Assembly: GCA_003864495.1 (NCBI GenBank)
Contig: ML133428.1
Span: 2,733,009-2,797,008, forward strand
Reading direction: 5' to 3'
Length of the DNA: 64,000 bases
DNA from: Nemopilema nomurai
Taxonomy: Eukaryota; Cnidaria; Scyphozoa; Rhizostomeae; Rhizostomatidae
Below are positions 40,704 to 53,440 of the stretch, piece after piece. Both the position numbers and the translations under genes were made by a program. The notes under the pieces are model-generated. The model ran no database searches, was not told the DNA's origin, and saw only the letters and a list, made by a program, of their open reading frames with translations. The first letter of the stretch is position 1. Every line of letters starts with the position of its first letter.

Positions 40704-41867
40704 CTTTCAAATGACGACAGCAGGGGCGAATATCGCGCGGTGTTGCTTCAGCTTTCCTTGTTCTTGCACCCCTGTGATCACTTTTAGACAATAGTTTGAC
40801 CACACTTCCGAGTTCTGGGAAATAAAGTTGGAACCAATTAATATTGATAATGCTGCTTTCCATTTCTATGGAGTGGTGGAACAACATCTAACAAAATAAA
40901 GATCGGACGTTATAAATAGCATGAAAAGGGTTGGCAAAACTACTTTCATGAAAATTCTTTATAAAGGCTTTGCGACAGTGTTGCAGCAATTTCGGTCTAA
41001 ATTTGAGAGAAAACAATCTTTAAAATGCGGATCCGTCATTTTAGATTAAGAAATATGATTTGTCATGCTTGAGGTCATCGCTGAGTCTTCAAATGAGGTT
41101 TATGAAATTCTGTGCCAATGTCTGCCGGGCAAAATTTCCTAGGCCGTGCACAAATTTTTTCAGCAATTGTTGCAAATTGAGTTCCTCCCTTTTAGTAAAA
41201 TTGCCTGTCATTATCTGCTCTGGTTATTTCATGCTGAACCAAAGTCCGAATGTTAAACGCGAATGTCTGATTTGAATGCAGTCCGTCAGATAGCGTACCG
41301 CCGAGATGAGTATGAAAGTGTGCCGTGAGAAATATAAAAGTGTGCTATTTGAATATATGTAACTGTGCCATGAAAGAAAATTAACTGTGCTGTTGTGGGC
41401 TGTTATAGATCGCAATCTATCTCAATTAAGCTTGCTCGCAATCTATCTCAGTTAAGCTGGCGCATGGCGCAATATCTGCTTAGTCATAAGGAATTTCTCC
41501 TCAAAATAAACACGATCATTGAAAAGAGTCAGAACTAGAAGATGGTCTAATAAAGGTCCGTCTTGACGCTGACCATACGAGAGTGAAAATCACACGCCGG
41601 ATTGGGTGAAGGGTCTTGGGGTGGGCCTCGTCAAACATTCTAACGTCAGTTGGTGATTGAATAACGCTAAACTCAAATATGCCTTTTCGTACATTCACAA
41701 TTAAAAGAAGAAGAAAACAGAATAGTTGATCAAGGATACTTACGGTCAGTTCCTCTCTGTTGATGCAAATACTGCTTTCTGGAACCCTCTCAACTTCAAA
41801 GTTATCAACGGATAACAGGAAAATGGATGTACCTTCTTTTATATTCGTTCAGGCATATCTAATACTC

Positions 41868-42559
41868 TTATGCAATACTCAACGGAACTAGCCGACGTTG
41901 ATTGGCTGACGCGATTTTGCTTAGCACGTGGTAGCAACGGTTCTGTTTAGCTGCAACTCACGGGGAAAATACGGTCTTGTGCATATTCAACGTCCTTGCA
42001 GTTGTATCACAATCTTCTTGCAAGTTTTCATCGACCTTGCGTTAATATATATATATCGGACTTCCATTACTATTGTTTCTACATAAATTTGTGTTTTGCC
42101 TACGCTTGTTATCGGAGGATCGGACAACTACTTAGGCCCAGAGAGGACTCGTTCGATCGTCATGGCAAACGAAATTGTTACCCTTGACAAAGAGAAGTCT
42201 GAATCGATGAAGTGCTTCGAACATACAAACGACGATGATGTTGGGTGGAGCTTTCTCTTCTTACCCGGCAAATTCAGGCCTTAGCAAGATTTGTATCTTT
42301 TGGGTAGTGAAAAAACGCTACTTGTTGCTTGTTTGCTGACAAAGAAAAGCATCCGTAAACTGAACAGTATTTCGGCATATTTTTGCGCGGAAAATTCAAC
42401 AAAATATTTATAAATTTAGGCACGTTCTTCGCTATCCAAAACCAAACCATGCGTGTTTGTTGTGAGTATACAAGGCTTTCGGAACCGTTGCTACCACGTC
42501 GCTAAGTAAAATCGCGTTAGCCAATCACAGCCGGTTTCCGGTTTACCAGCGTTGCATAA
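41868..42559. mobile_element. MITE-like element with ~80-bp terminal inverted repeats
   Basis: Left end 41868-41945 and right end 42480-42559 are imperfect inverted repeats: outer TTATGCAA, then GATTGGCTGACGCGATTTTG on the left against GATTGGCTAACGCGATTTTA on the right (minus reading), then ACGTGGTAGCAACGGTTC. Total 692 bp. The interior has no transposase-like frame, so it is a non-autonomous element. Target-site duplication not resolved. Confidence 0.82.
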
Positions 42560-42844
42560 CAGACTGCGTGCTCCCTTCCGCGTCCAAAGAAGGAATAACG
42601 GTTAATTCCAAGAATTTAGAGTTTCTTCACAACAAACGCCAGTACAATTGCTGAAGTGAAAAGGAATAATATTGTCCTGGTGTGGCGCAGCAAAAATACT
42701 TATTACAAATTTGACGTGCTTGTTTACATTGCAATCGAGAGTTAAGTGTTGTGTAACTTATCAGTCAATTATAGTGTTGAGTTATCAGTGTTGAGTAACT
42801 AACGAGTCAATTATAACCAATCATGCGCTCTGCTTATCACCTGT

Positions 42845-43210
42845 AGAAACGAGTTGAGATGGGTTTCTACCGACTGTGTTGCTCAACCTCCATGGACGAT
42901 CCGAGCCAAAGTTGTCCTATTTGACGTGCAGAGAACACGGAGCCAGGCTGAGAGAGAGAGACGATGCGTTGTCTGCTGTTTTCTGTAGCTCTGTTTGACT
43001 CTGTTTCTGACTGACTCTGACTGACTTAACTCAACTATACAATCATAACTTATACCGATGCTCTAAGAATGAATTTGCTGACGAGGGATGAGAGAGGATG
43101 ATGAAATGATAATATAATGAGGATAGAACAGTCTAGGCTGAGGAGCGAGAAAAGATGTGTCAGCATGACATGGTGTGACAATGGAAAGTAGACAAAGGAG
43201 TCACTACACA
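42845..43210 (-). mobile_element. Possible solo LTR, copy 2
   Basis: Partner of 32955-33405: shares GACGTGCAGAGAACACGGAG and the GAGTCACTACA end. The interior is strongly diverged. Assignment as LTR is inference. Confidence 0.35.
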
Positions 43211-43229
43211 CCCTCTAGTGTTTTCGAAC

Positions 43230-43357
43230 CGCAACTGGCTATATATTGTCAGCATACTCTGAAGAGTGTCGGACGAAAAAGTACTTAAAGTATGCAAAAA
43301 CTAGTTCACTATTTCTTGCTATTGTGAAGTTTTGTACCGCAAAGTACTTGTTCACAT
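43230..43357 (+). repeat. Copy of the hairpin-repeat family (one arm only)
   Basis: Same order of blocks as 33910-34075: GCAACTGGCTAT, GCATACTCTGAAGAGTGTCG, GTACTTAAAGTATGC, GTGAAGTTTTGTACC, then TTGTTCACA. It lacks the inverted left arm. Confidence 0.8.
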
Positions 43358-44774
43358 ATTGACTTGTTCACGTCCGGATCTTGATGAGCTTGAAGCACCG
43401 ACAAGGGGGATTGAAAAGCCACAATAAAGTAAAGAGTTTCAGTATAGTAAAATGTAAAAATAACATGACCAGCAGTAAACTAATAATGCTAAGACGTCAA
43501 TCAATAAATGAATGAAACAATAATAAATGAAATTCAAAAACGAAAACTGGAACACCGAACCATCGATTGTTTTCAGAAATCGAATGTATCCAACAAGAAT
43601 AATCTATTTGCGACAAATAAATAGTTTATCAACACAAGATTACAAAGCAGCTGGGTCAAAGGCCAACTGCTTACACGAACACAAACTCTAAACGATAAAT
43701 AGACTTTAAAGATTAGGACGCTGCGCAGGCTTTACCCCTTCTGTGGAAATAGACTTGCCCCTTTAAAAACTTCCCTATGAACAAATTAGACATGTTAGCC
43801 TCGGTAAGACAAGAGCCTCGCATCGAGAGCAAAAGATTAGGGTCACCCAGTGAAACAGAAGCTTCTCATAGCAGAATGATTACGACGGTCTGCTACTAAT
43901 TTTGTCTCTAGACGCCTCTTCTGTTTCTAGACACAAACCATTTGCAGCAAGAACTACAAGCATATAAAGAAACAGTTACACATCTATTTATAAGCATACG
44001 GGTAAATGAGGCTTAAGCTCAATATGCTTGAGATTTTTTCAATTTTAGCATGAAATTATAGTATGAAATTATGCTCATTTTCCGGTCTGATATTCCGTTT
44101 GATATGAACATGCTGTTTTCTATCACTTAACCTCGTTCATTGTGTGATACTATTATTTGCACTGGATTTCAGAGAAATTGATCTGAGGAAAAAAATTGGC
44201 TTGGAAATATGCTTAGTTTATGCTTATTTTTTAAGCACGCGAGCTTAAGTATACTTGTCAGACTTGAAGGCTTCCAAGGCCTTAGTATTGAAGAAATCAG
44301 TGTATTCACTACTTATAGCGACCATTTAAAAAAAGAAATATGAAAATGTAAAAAATAAAAAAGCCCGAAACGTTATCTAATTTATCAAATCTAATTTATC
44401 AAAAATTTTAAAAATGCTTAAAAAGTGACAGAAACAAATTTTGGCAACTAACAATTCAAATCTATGCTACAAAATATAAAAATATAGTGTAATCTATTTA
44501 TGTAACGGTAAACAATTCTGGCAAATAAACAATAGAAATAATACTTTTACTTTATAAAAAATACTTTTAGACGAGGCCTTGAGCAAAATTGACCTTGGTT
44601 GTGCACAGCTAGGTCAGTTGCGATAACTAAAGGCACGGTAGTTCTAGAGGCCTCTTACCTAATGACACACAGCTAGAAGCAACAGTATTATTTTTTCAGA
44701 GTTAGCCATGACTTTCAGTTTATACAAAAAGTTGTTCTCACTTGTTGTAAAGTCACCCATATGGATTGAGGTCA

Positions 44775-47700
44775 TTATATTACAACCTTTGTTGGCTCGA
44801 CGTACTGTTCCGGGACAAGCGGTACTTTTTCGGGCGGGAGACCCATATCTTCGTACATCTCATTACGAACGGACAAATCACCATTCGAATCATCGTCAAT
44901 ATTGTCGTACTCTCGCGCTGCGGGGCACAGTGGAGACGCTTCGGAGGCGCTTTGGCTCATATCCGCATATTCCTCAGGAGGGAAATTCGCACGTGCAGGA
45001 GGCGAGCCTTCCTTAGGGCAACTCGGCCTTAGTACGTCATACTTGTTCAAGGCTGCTCTTCTTCGCGGTACGGGTAGCTACAACGACGGAAAAGCTTGCT
45101 CTATAATGTATCCAGCAAAATGTTACAAATTTGTTAGGCTAGCTTGAAGATCTTAAATGTGGTGTACTTTGGTGATTCCCAAAACATATTCTAACAAGTT
45201 TATAGGGTGAATGACTCAGTCAAAGTAACGCACAGATAAAATACAAATTGAAGAAAGTAGTAAAACAGCGAATAATTGAATAATTGCGATAAACGGAACA
45301 GATAAATAGCAGCGATTAGCAGAATAAAAGTGTTTCTAGACTTCAGGCACTTAAAACTACGCCTCGGAGTTCCCTATCTTCGTCTCTCTCCTTCGTCTCG
45401 CACAATACTCGCTCACATCCCAACCGACCTCAAGCGTCCAAAACAAATCGAATGCCCCATACAAAAAGCACCATAAATTGTGCTGCTACAGGATAGACCC
45501 GTGTGATTTAAGAATCGAACTGGTCATATTGCAGTATCAATAACCAGAGAAAAAATCAATATCAGCCTTTTGTGGGTGAGAAGACTAAGTAGGGATGCGA
45601 CTATGATTCCCCACCAAATCACTGACGAACCCAACTCCCTCCAGGCTAGCTACTCGAAATGAAATGACTTGTTTTTCAAGGAGATAATTATAAATATGCA
45701 TCAGTGTTTTACCTGCTCGCTTTCCGAATTCTTGTCCGGGAGCTCCACCTTAGCGTCGGCTGTGGCATAATCATACGTGGGCGCAGTGGCACCTTTTGAG
45801 CCAAGCATGTTGATATTGTCAATGCTCTCATAAAAGTTGCAATCATCGATGGTCTTGTCCAATCCTGAAAAATTAACAACAATTTGTTAGCTCTGTATAA
45901 AAGGTAAGGGTCAGTATGCGATATTTTGGGGAATGTGTTGTTAGGAGTGCATCATCTTGATGGTATCGCGGGGAAGGGTGGTCAGTTCTTTTGCACCCCA
46001 CTTTTCACTTACCCGTTAACCTTCCTCATGGTAAGCATAGCACTAAAGCAAAGTGTCCTGGGTGTGATCGGTAGTTCTCCTACGAAAGAGCCGCTTTTGC
46101 ACTCGTGCGTTTCCAGGTCACAAAATTTGCAAAAATATTGCACCATCCGCGCATTAAGGTCTGGACAGGAGCGATGCGTGATGAAGAAACAAGGGCCCAT
46201 CAGAGGGAACTCTGAGGTTTTGGGTGCCTTCCCAGTAGAACTGTTCATCTTAGAAAGAACCCTCCCATTTCCCTGAGTTTCGTTATTCGGGTAAGTTGCA
46301 CATTAAAAAAACATCTCAGTGGTGTTATTTTCAAAAAATCAAAGAAGAGGAAGCAAAGCTAAATTCACCGACTGCACTGGTATTTGACATGGATGGATTT
46401 TATTACTAATGTTAAGGTGCCCTTCTGTTCATATACAAAACTTGCCTACTTGAAAGCTACTGAGGGGAGCTCACCCCATAGCCACCGCTGGCACGAACAG
46501 CACAATCCAAAATAAGAAATGCACTGAAGGTTGGATTGTGTACACTGACATTTGTCATGCGGGCAGGACAATAATTCTTGAATAGCATTTGTATATGAAT
46601 AAACCGCAGTCCTTCTTGTAATGCTCATATAGTCCTTTATGAAATCATCCCTTAGTCCTCTATGTGTACTTTATATTGTCTTTTATCTAGTCTTCTTGAA
46701 TGATTCTTTATTGACCTTTAACCTTTTATCTAGTCCTCGCATATTCCTTTATGTTGTGCTTGAATGATTCTTTATTGACCTTTGACCTTTGTCCTCATAG
46801 TCTTCTGCGTGTTGTCCTCAAATTGGTGGTTCATATGCTCCTCCGTAGGTGTTTTGTTACCCTTTTAGCACCCTTGTAGCTTTCAACAAAGTTATGCTTT
46901 CTGACGATTGTTAAACTTAATTCATTAATAAAGTGGATATCTAACTCACCTTCACCAGGTAAGCCAGTTGGTCTTGGAGGTATGATATGCGCTTCATCAT
47001 AGTGAGGTACTGTAAATTGGCAAAGTGGAGAAAGGCGTGTTATTAGTAAGATTATCGAGCCAGTCCAGTGCACGTTTTTTGCCATAATTCCTTCTACTGG
47101 ACAATTGTAACTGTAGAATTGCAATGTCACAAGAGAAGCTTTCTACAAAAATGAAGAGAATCAGCTTAAAACGACCAACTTTACAACGTTAAATTACCTT
47201 GTGTTCTGTTATGATAAAGGACATTTGTCATCATTGTGGTGCCGCTTCCACTGGCCCTGCAAGTAAATTAAAACTTTACATAGCATGTCTAACGAACTGG
47301 CCACACTTTACATCCTATCCATCCTATCCCATCATATCCTATCCTATCCTACCTTATTCTTTTCTATCCTATGCTATCCTTTCCTTTCCTATCCTATCCT
47401 CTACTACCCCACTCTATCCTTTCCTATCTTATCCTTTCCTATCCTATCCTCTACTACCCTATTATATCCTATCCTATCATATCCTATCATATCCTATCCT
47501 ACCCTACCCTATTCTTTCTATTCTATCCTATCCTATCCTATCCTATCATATCCTATCCTATCCTATCCTTTCCTTTCCTATCCTATCCTCTACTACCCTA
47601 TTCTATCCTATCCTATCCTATCCTATCCTATCCTATCCTATCCTATCATGTCCTATCCTATCCTTTCCTATCCTATCCTATCCTATTTTTTTCTATTCTA

Positions 47701-50700
47701 TCCTATCCTATCCCATCCTTTCCTTTCCTATCGCATCCTCTACCTATCCTATCCTATCCCATCCTTTTCTATCCTATCCTATCCTACCCTATTCTTTTCT
47801 ATCCTATCCTAGTTGTTTATGGTACTGCTAATTCGATGGGGGTCCTTCATACTTAAGCATCAAATTAAAGCATAGTTTACATTATATTCGCAGATTTGGG
47901 TGTCTGAATTTTCGCGAATAGAATGATGCTTTCCCATCTTCGGGCAGTCGTACTATAAGTGCTTCAGTTGCAATGAAAATGGAACATTTGCTGTCTTTAA
48001 CACAGTTTTGATACTTTTTAGACAAAAAATTTTCGAGCCTGCAAATAGGGGTATCGTAATAGTCTTGGAGAACACTTAAAAGAGCATAAGCTTAGCTTGA
48101 TGTTAAAACGCACAAAGAAGTTTAGTTTGTTGGAAAAATGTGACAGCTGAAAATTGGTGTTTATAACAATTTCGTTTTATCTATCGCCCGTATTTTAAAA
48201 AACTTCAAGATTTTTTTTCCAAAATTGCTGAGGTGTGTTTAGACCAAAAATTAGAAAATAGAGAAGAACCAATCCAATGGCTCATTCAAAGAATTTTCAA
48301 CGAGGACAAGTCAACGGCATAAAGAGCAATAAAGCATATGTACTTCTTCTTGCATCTCTTTCTGAGAAGGACTGATATTGAAGCAGCAAGAATGAGGAAA
48401 AGGATAGTAACTGCAATGATCAAGCCGGTGAGCAGCCATTTCACGTTGTGTTTTGATGCAGCCTCGCCCCTAACGTTTTTGTGTGATCCCTGCAATAAAC
48501 ATACACTAATTACACAGATATACGTAATATACAAAATACAGTATCAGTTTATTTGACTCAAAGCAGGGCTTGCTATCAATTGGCAACAGGGAAAAAAGTT
48601 CCCCGATATGCTACCGAATTGATAAATTTAGCATTCTCCGCCAATTAGAATTAGAAATTGGCAATTAGAAACTGCTGTCTTTAATCTAATCTCTTCCAAT
48701 AAACCCTATATGCTGGTATAAATTTCCAGCACATGCAACTTAGGCAACCAATTACTCTATATTAGATAAACATACTTCGTGTATCCTTGTTTGTACTTCA
48801 TTTTAGCACAAAGAGGACTTGTTTTGGCTACAGACACAGGTGTAAAAAACCCAAAACAGTAAATGCACGAGCATCAATTTTAATGTCGACCCCAATATCC
48901 GCCACCACATCAAATTGTTTCTCCAGGCTAGTAGGATTGGGGTAGATGAACGTGAGTCAAATAATAGTCGTTAGTTTTCCAACAATTTAGGCAGGCATTG
49001 TAGTTGAACTAGACTGCATAGGACTTTCTCAAAATGCGTTAAAGTTCCAAAACGTCTGAGTTCGAGCGAAAAACAAGACAGTCCTCTCTCAGAACGACTC
49101 AAAGATCTACAGCACACCTGTTGCTTATCCTGTGCTTCTGTGCTTGGTGCTTCCGTTGACGTTTTCATAACAGGGAACGGAGGGAGGGATCGTGGCGTAG
49201 GGGAACCCAGAGCATCAGTTGAATGTGCATCGGGGAGGGACGCTGGAGGTACAACGACTGGTTTGGTTGATGTTGAAAAGAGCGGTGTCTGGGTTGTGGT
49301 CCAGGGCACGGATGTTGTCCTGGTGCTAACTGTACTCCTGGTGCTAGTTGTTGTGGGGGAATCTGTCGTAGGGGAATCTGTGGTGGGACATGCCCTTGGT
49401 GATCTCACAAAACTTTCAAGGACGTTATCTGATAAAATTGAAAATAATTGTTAGCAAATATGATTAGTCTATATGTTTCAAAATGTTTGTTTGATATAGT
49501 AGTTCTTGATAAATTCGAAATATGAGAAACAGTTAAAAAGTGAGAAAATAGAAAATACATCATAACGGAAAACACAAAATCAACAGCATTGACAGAATGA
49601 GCACAAGCTGCCTAGAGAATCTTGGTTCAAAAGCAGAAAAAAATTTCCTTCTTAACACAAAATATAAAGTAACACAAAGCTAACCGTCATATCGGCCACC
49701 AACTTTGAAATACAAACACGATGATTTAGTTGTGCTTCCTTTGCATTCAATATCCATACTCAGCAACTTTCCTTTCAGCTTCTTCCATACTGTGTCAGCA
49801 TCTTCAGAAAGCTTCCACTAAAATGAAAATGTTTTAATATGGTTATTAGAGTCAACCAACAACCCGGTAAGCACAAGTAAATTTTAAAAAATGCTTTAAC
49901 AGGCTTAGTCCTTGTAGCAAGCATCACTTTTATTCACTAAATCAAAAATCAACCCTTAGAATGAGAAATGGTATTTTATCTGTCATCAATCCATTTCTTC
50001 TAGCCTTCTCATTTCTTATCACACTGCACCTATTCTTTTTAGTGACATTTTTTGTGAGAGGATCTTCAATCAGCAGTCCACAGGCACCGCAGAGCGGGGG
50101 GGCTGAGGGGGCTTTAGCCGCCCCCCCCCCCCAATTTTTGCAAAAGATGCAAAATATTAAGTAATAAACTACCAATAAAGCCTCTCTTTTAATGGTTTTA
50201 GCCCCCCCCCACTTTTTCTAGACACCCCATTTTTCTCAACACTCTGCCATGCCTTGTCCATCTAAAAAATTTGTAGCCACAGTCAAATGACACTAATCAA
50301 ATTTCCAATCAACCATTTCTGATAAGGTTGAGAGAAGATATCAAATGCAGCTTGCCTAAACTATGCTCTAATCAATGCATCTGCAGTAACAGTTATGCTA
50401 TAGCTATGCTACAATGTGTTAATAATTAAAACTAAATTACAATACATCCTTTGTAAAAGTCATCTCAGTCTTTTCAGTTAAGTTCAAAGTGAAGCTTAAA
50501 TAGGTGGTTTGCAACAAGTAAAACAGAAAAAATGTTTTAAACAGGATACCATTCAGGCTTCCTATGTGTCAATACATTATATCCCCTGTCCTATCAAAAA
50601 TCAATGACTGAACCTTTCTTACCTGTTAGCTAGAAAGCTAAAGTTGTATTTAAACCTATTGCTTGTCTCTTTTGGCAATTATTGCAAGCCACTTCATTTA

Positions 50701-51980
50701 ATTAAAACTAATGCTTTTCAGTTGCAGTGTTACAGGTCATAGGCCACAGATAATCGCTCAATTTCAAACTTTCTGGTACTAGCCATAAGGGGCGTATAGG
50801 GGGGGGGGGGGGTGTGCACCCCTCTCATTTTTGGAAAATTTGAAATTTTTGATTTTGGTTGCTAAGTTCACCCATTTACCTAAAGCACCTAACTCACCTG
50901 AAACATGTGCTGTATCTCCTCATCTTCGGTGGCAATGGTTTTTAAGGAAATCACCTCTGAGCAGCGATTTTCAACTAATCTAGTCTTTATGCCTAATTGG
51001 TTAAAATAGTATATAGTTGTAGCCTTGCAAGTTCCTTCTATTAGAAGTTCTCTTGTTTTTGGGAATTTTCCCTCCAGTACAATTCCTGATTCTATATCAA
51101 GATAACTAGTTATTGTAGGAATAAATGTTGATCCTGATCCAAGCAGATTGTAAACACAGGCACCACCTAGAAAAAATAGAAAACTATCTGAGCAATTTTT
51201 ATTTTTTTTAAGGTAGCAGGAAATAACGAATTAGCAGAAAATCAAAAGTTCAACAATTTAACTGAGCAAAGTTCTTGAAATGAAGTCAAAAATGAACAAT
51301 CCCTCAAATTGGCATCTATGACGGGTCATTGTTGCTATTTCTTCAAAATTAGAATGGATACAAAATTTGGAGTTCAGCTTTAAAATCAGTTCTTGATAGT
51401 CGAAACATTTGGGAGGAGAGAGTGAACTACACACGTTTTACACACTCTCAATTACTTTACGCAATCTAATTACAGGCCGTCAACAATAAATCAATGGTTA
51501 CAAAAACTTTATCAAAACACTTTTTCAAAAGCTTATTCTATAACCTGGCTTATTTCCTTATCATAACGCAAAAGACATCAATGGAGAAAAATATAGTCCT
51601 ACCCTGTAGAAAGGTTTACTCTTAAGAAAGGATGACTTACCATTCTCTCGCTGCAGTGCACTGAAACTCAAGCAGCCTTTTTCCAACGAAAGGAAGTTTG
51701 GGACATGGCCATTACATTGGCAAGAACAACACCGACGCAACCCAAGACTTCGAGCGCATTTTGCATTTCTGACACGACACCCTCTCTGCGAGCACATCCA
51801 ACTACCGAGCCAAGATTTCGAAGGATTCTGGAACGAATCCGCTGATGGATAAGGCAATTTGTCTTTTCTAGTCACTTTCCTCTCGATAAAAAACGAGGCA
51901 TTTGCTGACACGATTAGGGATAAAACGAAAAACGCCAGCATTGTACAAGCCATCTCCCTGGCTTTCATTTTAGCCATCAT
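44775..51980 (-). CDS. Single-pass receptor-like protein with tyrosine-motif cytoplasmic tail (590 aa)
   Basis: Family not recognised. Exons: 51980-51641, 51166-50898, 49817-49685, 49428-49118, 48489-48344, 47256-47198, 47009-46950, 45864-45713, 45077-44775; all GT-AG and in phase, stop TAA. The start chosen is the first of two ATGs before KMKAREMACTMLAFFVLSLI, a signal peptide. The ectodomain begins Cys-rich (WMCSQRGC, RRCCSCQC). Further paired Cys follow (EGTCKATT, VENRCSEV, DIECKGS, SSCLYF). Exon 4 is a Ser/Thr/Pro mucin-like stalk (TTDSPTTDSPTTTSTRSTVS). Exon 5 gives the TM segment (WLLTGLIIAVTILFLILAAS) and stop-transfer RKRCKKK. The tail has a proline motif IIPPRPTGLP and tyrosines YHNR, HYDEAH, FYESI, YDYA, KYDVL, EYADM, EYDNI, MYEDM, QYVEP. 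EYADM and MYEDM are YxxM-type sites, known in other proteins to bind PI3K p85. Signalling by phosphotyrosine is inferred. Confidence 0.87.
46694..46790. repeat. 65-bp direct duplication
   Basis: CTTGAATGATTCTTTATTGA occurs at 46694 and 46759 with similar following sequence. In an intron of the tyrosine-tail receptor gene. Confidence 0.75.
47309..47811. repeat. CTATC/CCTAT pentanucleotide array, ~500 bp
   Basis: Long imperfect run of TATCC pentamers with TTTCC, TACCC and TATTC variants. All three plus frames stay open, encoding a Ser-Tyr-Pro-Ile-Leu type low-complexity string. Located in the intron between receptor exons at 48344 and 47256. Confidence 0.96.
50085..50215. repeat. Homopolymer G/C-rich interspersed fragment
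   Basis: GCGGGGGG..GAGGGGGC, then a run of about 13 C followed by AATTTTTGCAAAAGATGC; a second C run follows at about 50200. Similar poly-G contexts occur at 50795-50812 and 63071-63088. Intronic in the receptor gene. Confidence 0.5.
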
Positions 51981-53291
51981 GGTCCGTTGCCGCGACTTAG
52001 TCAAGCCATTGTGCTCGCAACTGTCGTGAAAACTTGCCAAGAATCTCTGAATCTTGTCGAGAACTCATACCCGCTTCAACTGATCACAGGGCCAGCTTTT
52101 CTCGTTACTGAAGGACCTTGACAAAATATTATTGCGATTTATCGTAGGTAAGCAGGTAGCATAGACGAAAAAGACTTTGATGTTTTCCCAGAAACGAAGT
52201 TTCTTTCCAATTGTTGTTTTCAAACCAGATTACTTTTTGGTTTGTTCCGCTATGGCAAATAATTGTCGAGCCTCGCTTTCGAGCTCCGAACCAGGAAGGG
52301 GTGTCATCTGTTTATTCTTTGATTTTTGTGCTTACCCTTACACTGTTTCTTCCCCCTCCTTTTTTAAACCCCCGTTAGGTTTATATTATCTAAAATATGA
52401 TAATTATATCTGGCTATGAATCTCCTATCCAGAGGCTCTCTAACTGAAATAATAGCGCGAAACTGGATTTCGATGAACCCAGAATTTCTCTTTGGCCATA
52501 GTATTTGTTGTTCCAATGTCGAGAATCGCTTCTCTTCCTGTTAAATATTTACAACCGATTGTTTATCGTAGCTAGAAAATGCGCAAAATCGTTAATACTG
52601 CATACCACTAGTTTGTATAATAACTCAACAATTGTTCAATGTCTGTCAACATCCATTTTAAGCAAGCAATTTTTTACTGTAGACTGCTTTATTGGGTAAA
52701 CAAAACATGAGATGTAAGGAAATGCAGCCAAATGAGAAAGACTTTCTTTGGCGCAATGGGAAAGACAACATCCCAGCTTGAAACCGCAATGTTATTTGCG
52801 TGCTCAATTCGACGACTCATTTCCGTGCGATGCCCACTTTGAGGTCAGACCTAACCAGCAAGCACAATGGATCCACTTCAAACGAACTGCACCAGGTTCC
52901 CGCAAATAAGAAACCACTTTTTGAATTGAAGCCTCAGGAATTCTTTAAATTTAAAGATACCTTTTTATAAATACGTTTAAAGTATTATCAAGGTATATAT
53001 TCTTATATATAGGTAGTTTTCAAGTTAAACCAAGTAAAGTTACGTTATGTGAATGTGCCATGCATGCATGGGTATTGGAAACTACTGGTGGTATTTGACA
53101 ATATATACTGCACAGTACAAAATTCTAACAGCATTAGAATGCTTTATGCCTTTATGATCAATTATTCATTGGAAAATTGGAAATGCGAAAAATTTTGCTT
53201 TTTACCTAAAACTATATCGTATAAAATTAGCCTAAGGATTTTAGGTAGTTTGGGGCTCAACTACAACCACAACAAATTATAACAGCCACTT

Positions 53292-53297
53292 TTTATT
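53292..53297 (-). promoter_or_regulatory. Candidate polyadenylation signal of the MICOS gene
   Basis: AATAAA on the minus strand, about 335 bases past the stop codon at 53632. Transcript support not available. Confidence 0.35.
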
Positions 53298-53440
53298 CAA
53301 CACTAAATGTTTTGCAAATAAACCAGCGTGAACAAAGTTATGGCTCGACAGCTTTGCCGCTTTTTGTTCAAAGATTGTTGGTACTTCGCACAATCAAACA
53401 TCCCCATAATCTGAGTTTTAAGATTTGTCGAGCTTGTTTG

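Larger units (their letters stand above)
40704..44774. other. Intergenic spacer between CUB-EGF gene and tyrosine-tail receptor
   Basis: Contains an inverted-repeat element at 41.87-42.56 kb, a possible solo LTR at 42.85-43.21 kb and a hairpin-family copy at 43.23-43.36 kb. A 27-base duplication (GCAATCTATCTCA..TTAAGCT) lies at 41410-41460. The rest, 43.4-44.77 kb, is AT-rich and shows no gene. Confidence 0.65.

Noticed and set aside
46009..46248. Minus-strand frame with YFCKFCDLETHEC, zinc-finger-like at a glance
   Set aside because: It lies inside a receptor intron and the flanking receptor exons already join in phase without it. Spacing does not fit a standard C2H2 finger.
47199..47856. 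Three overlapping plus-strand frames of 160-210 codons rich in Ser-Tyr-Pro-Ile-Leu
   Set aside because: Pure translation of the CTATC pentanucleotide array inside an intron.
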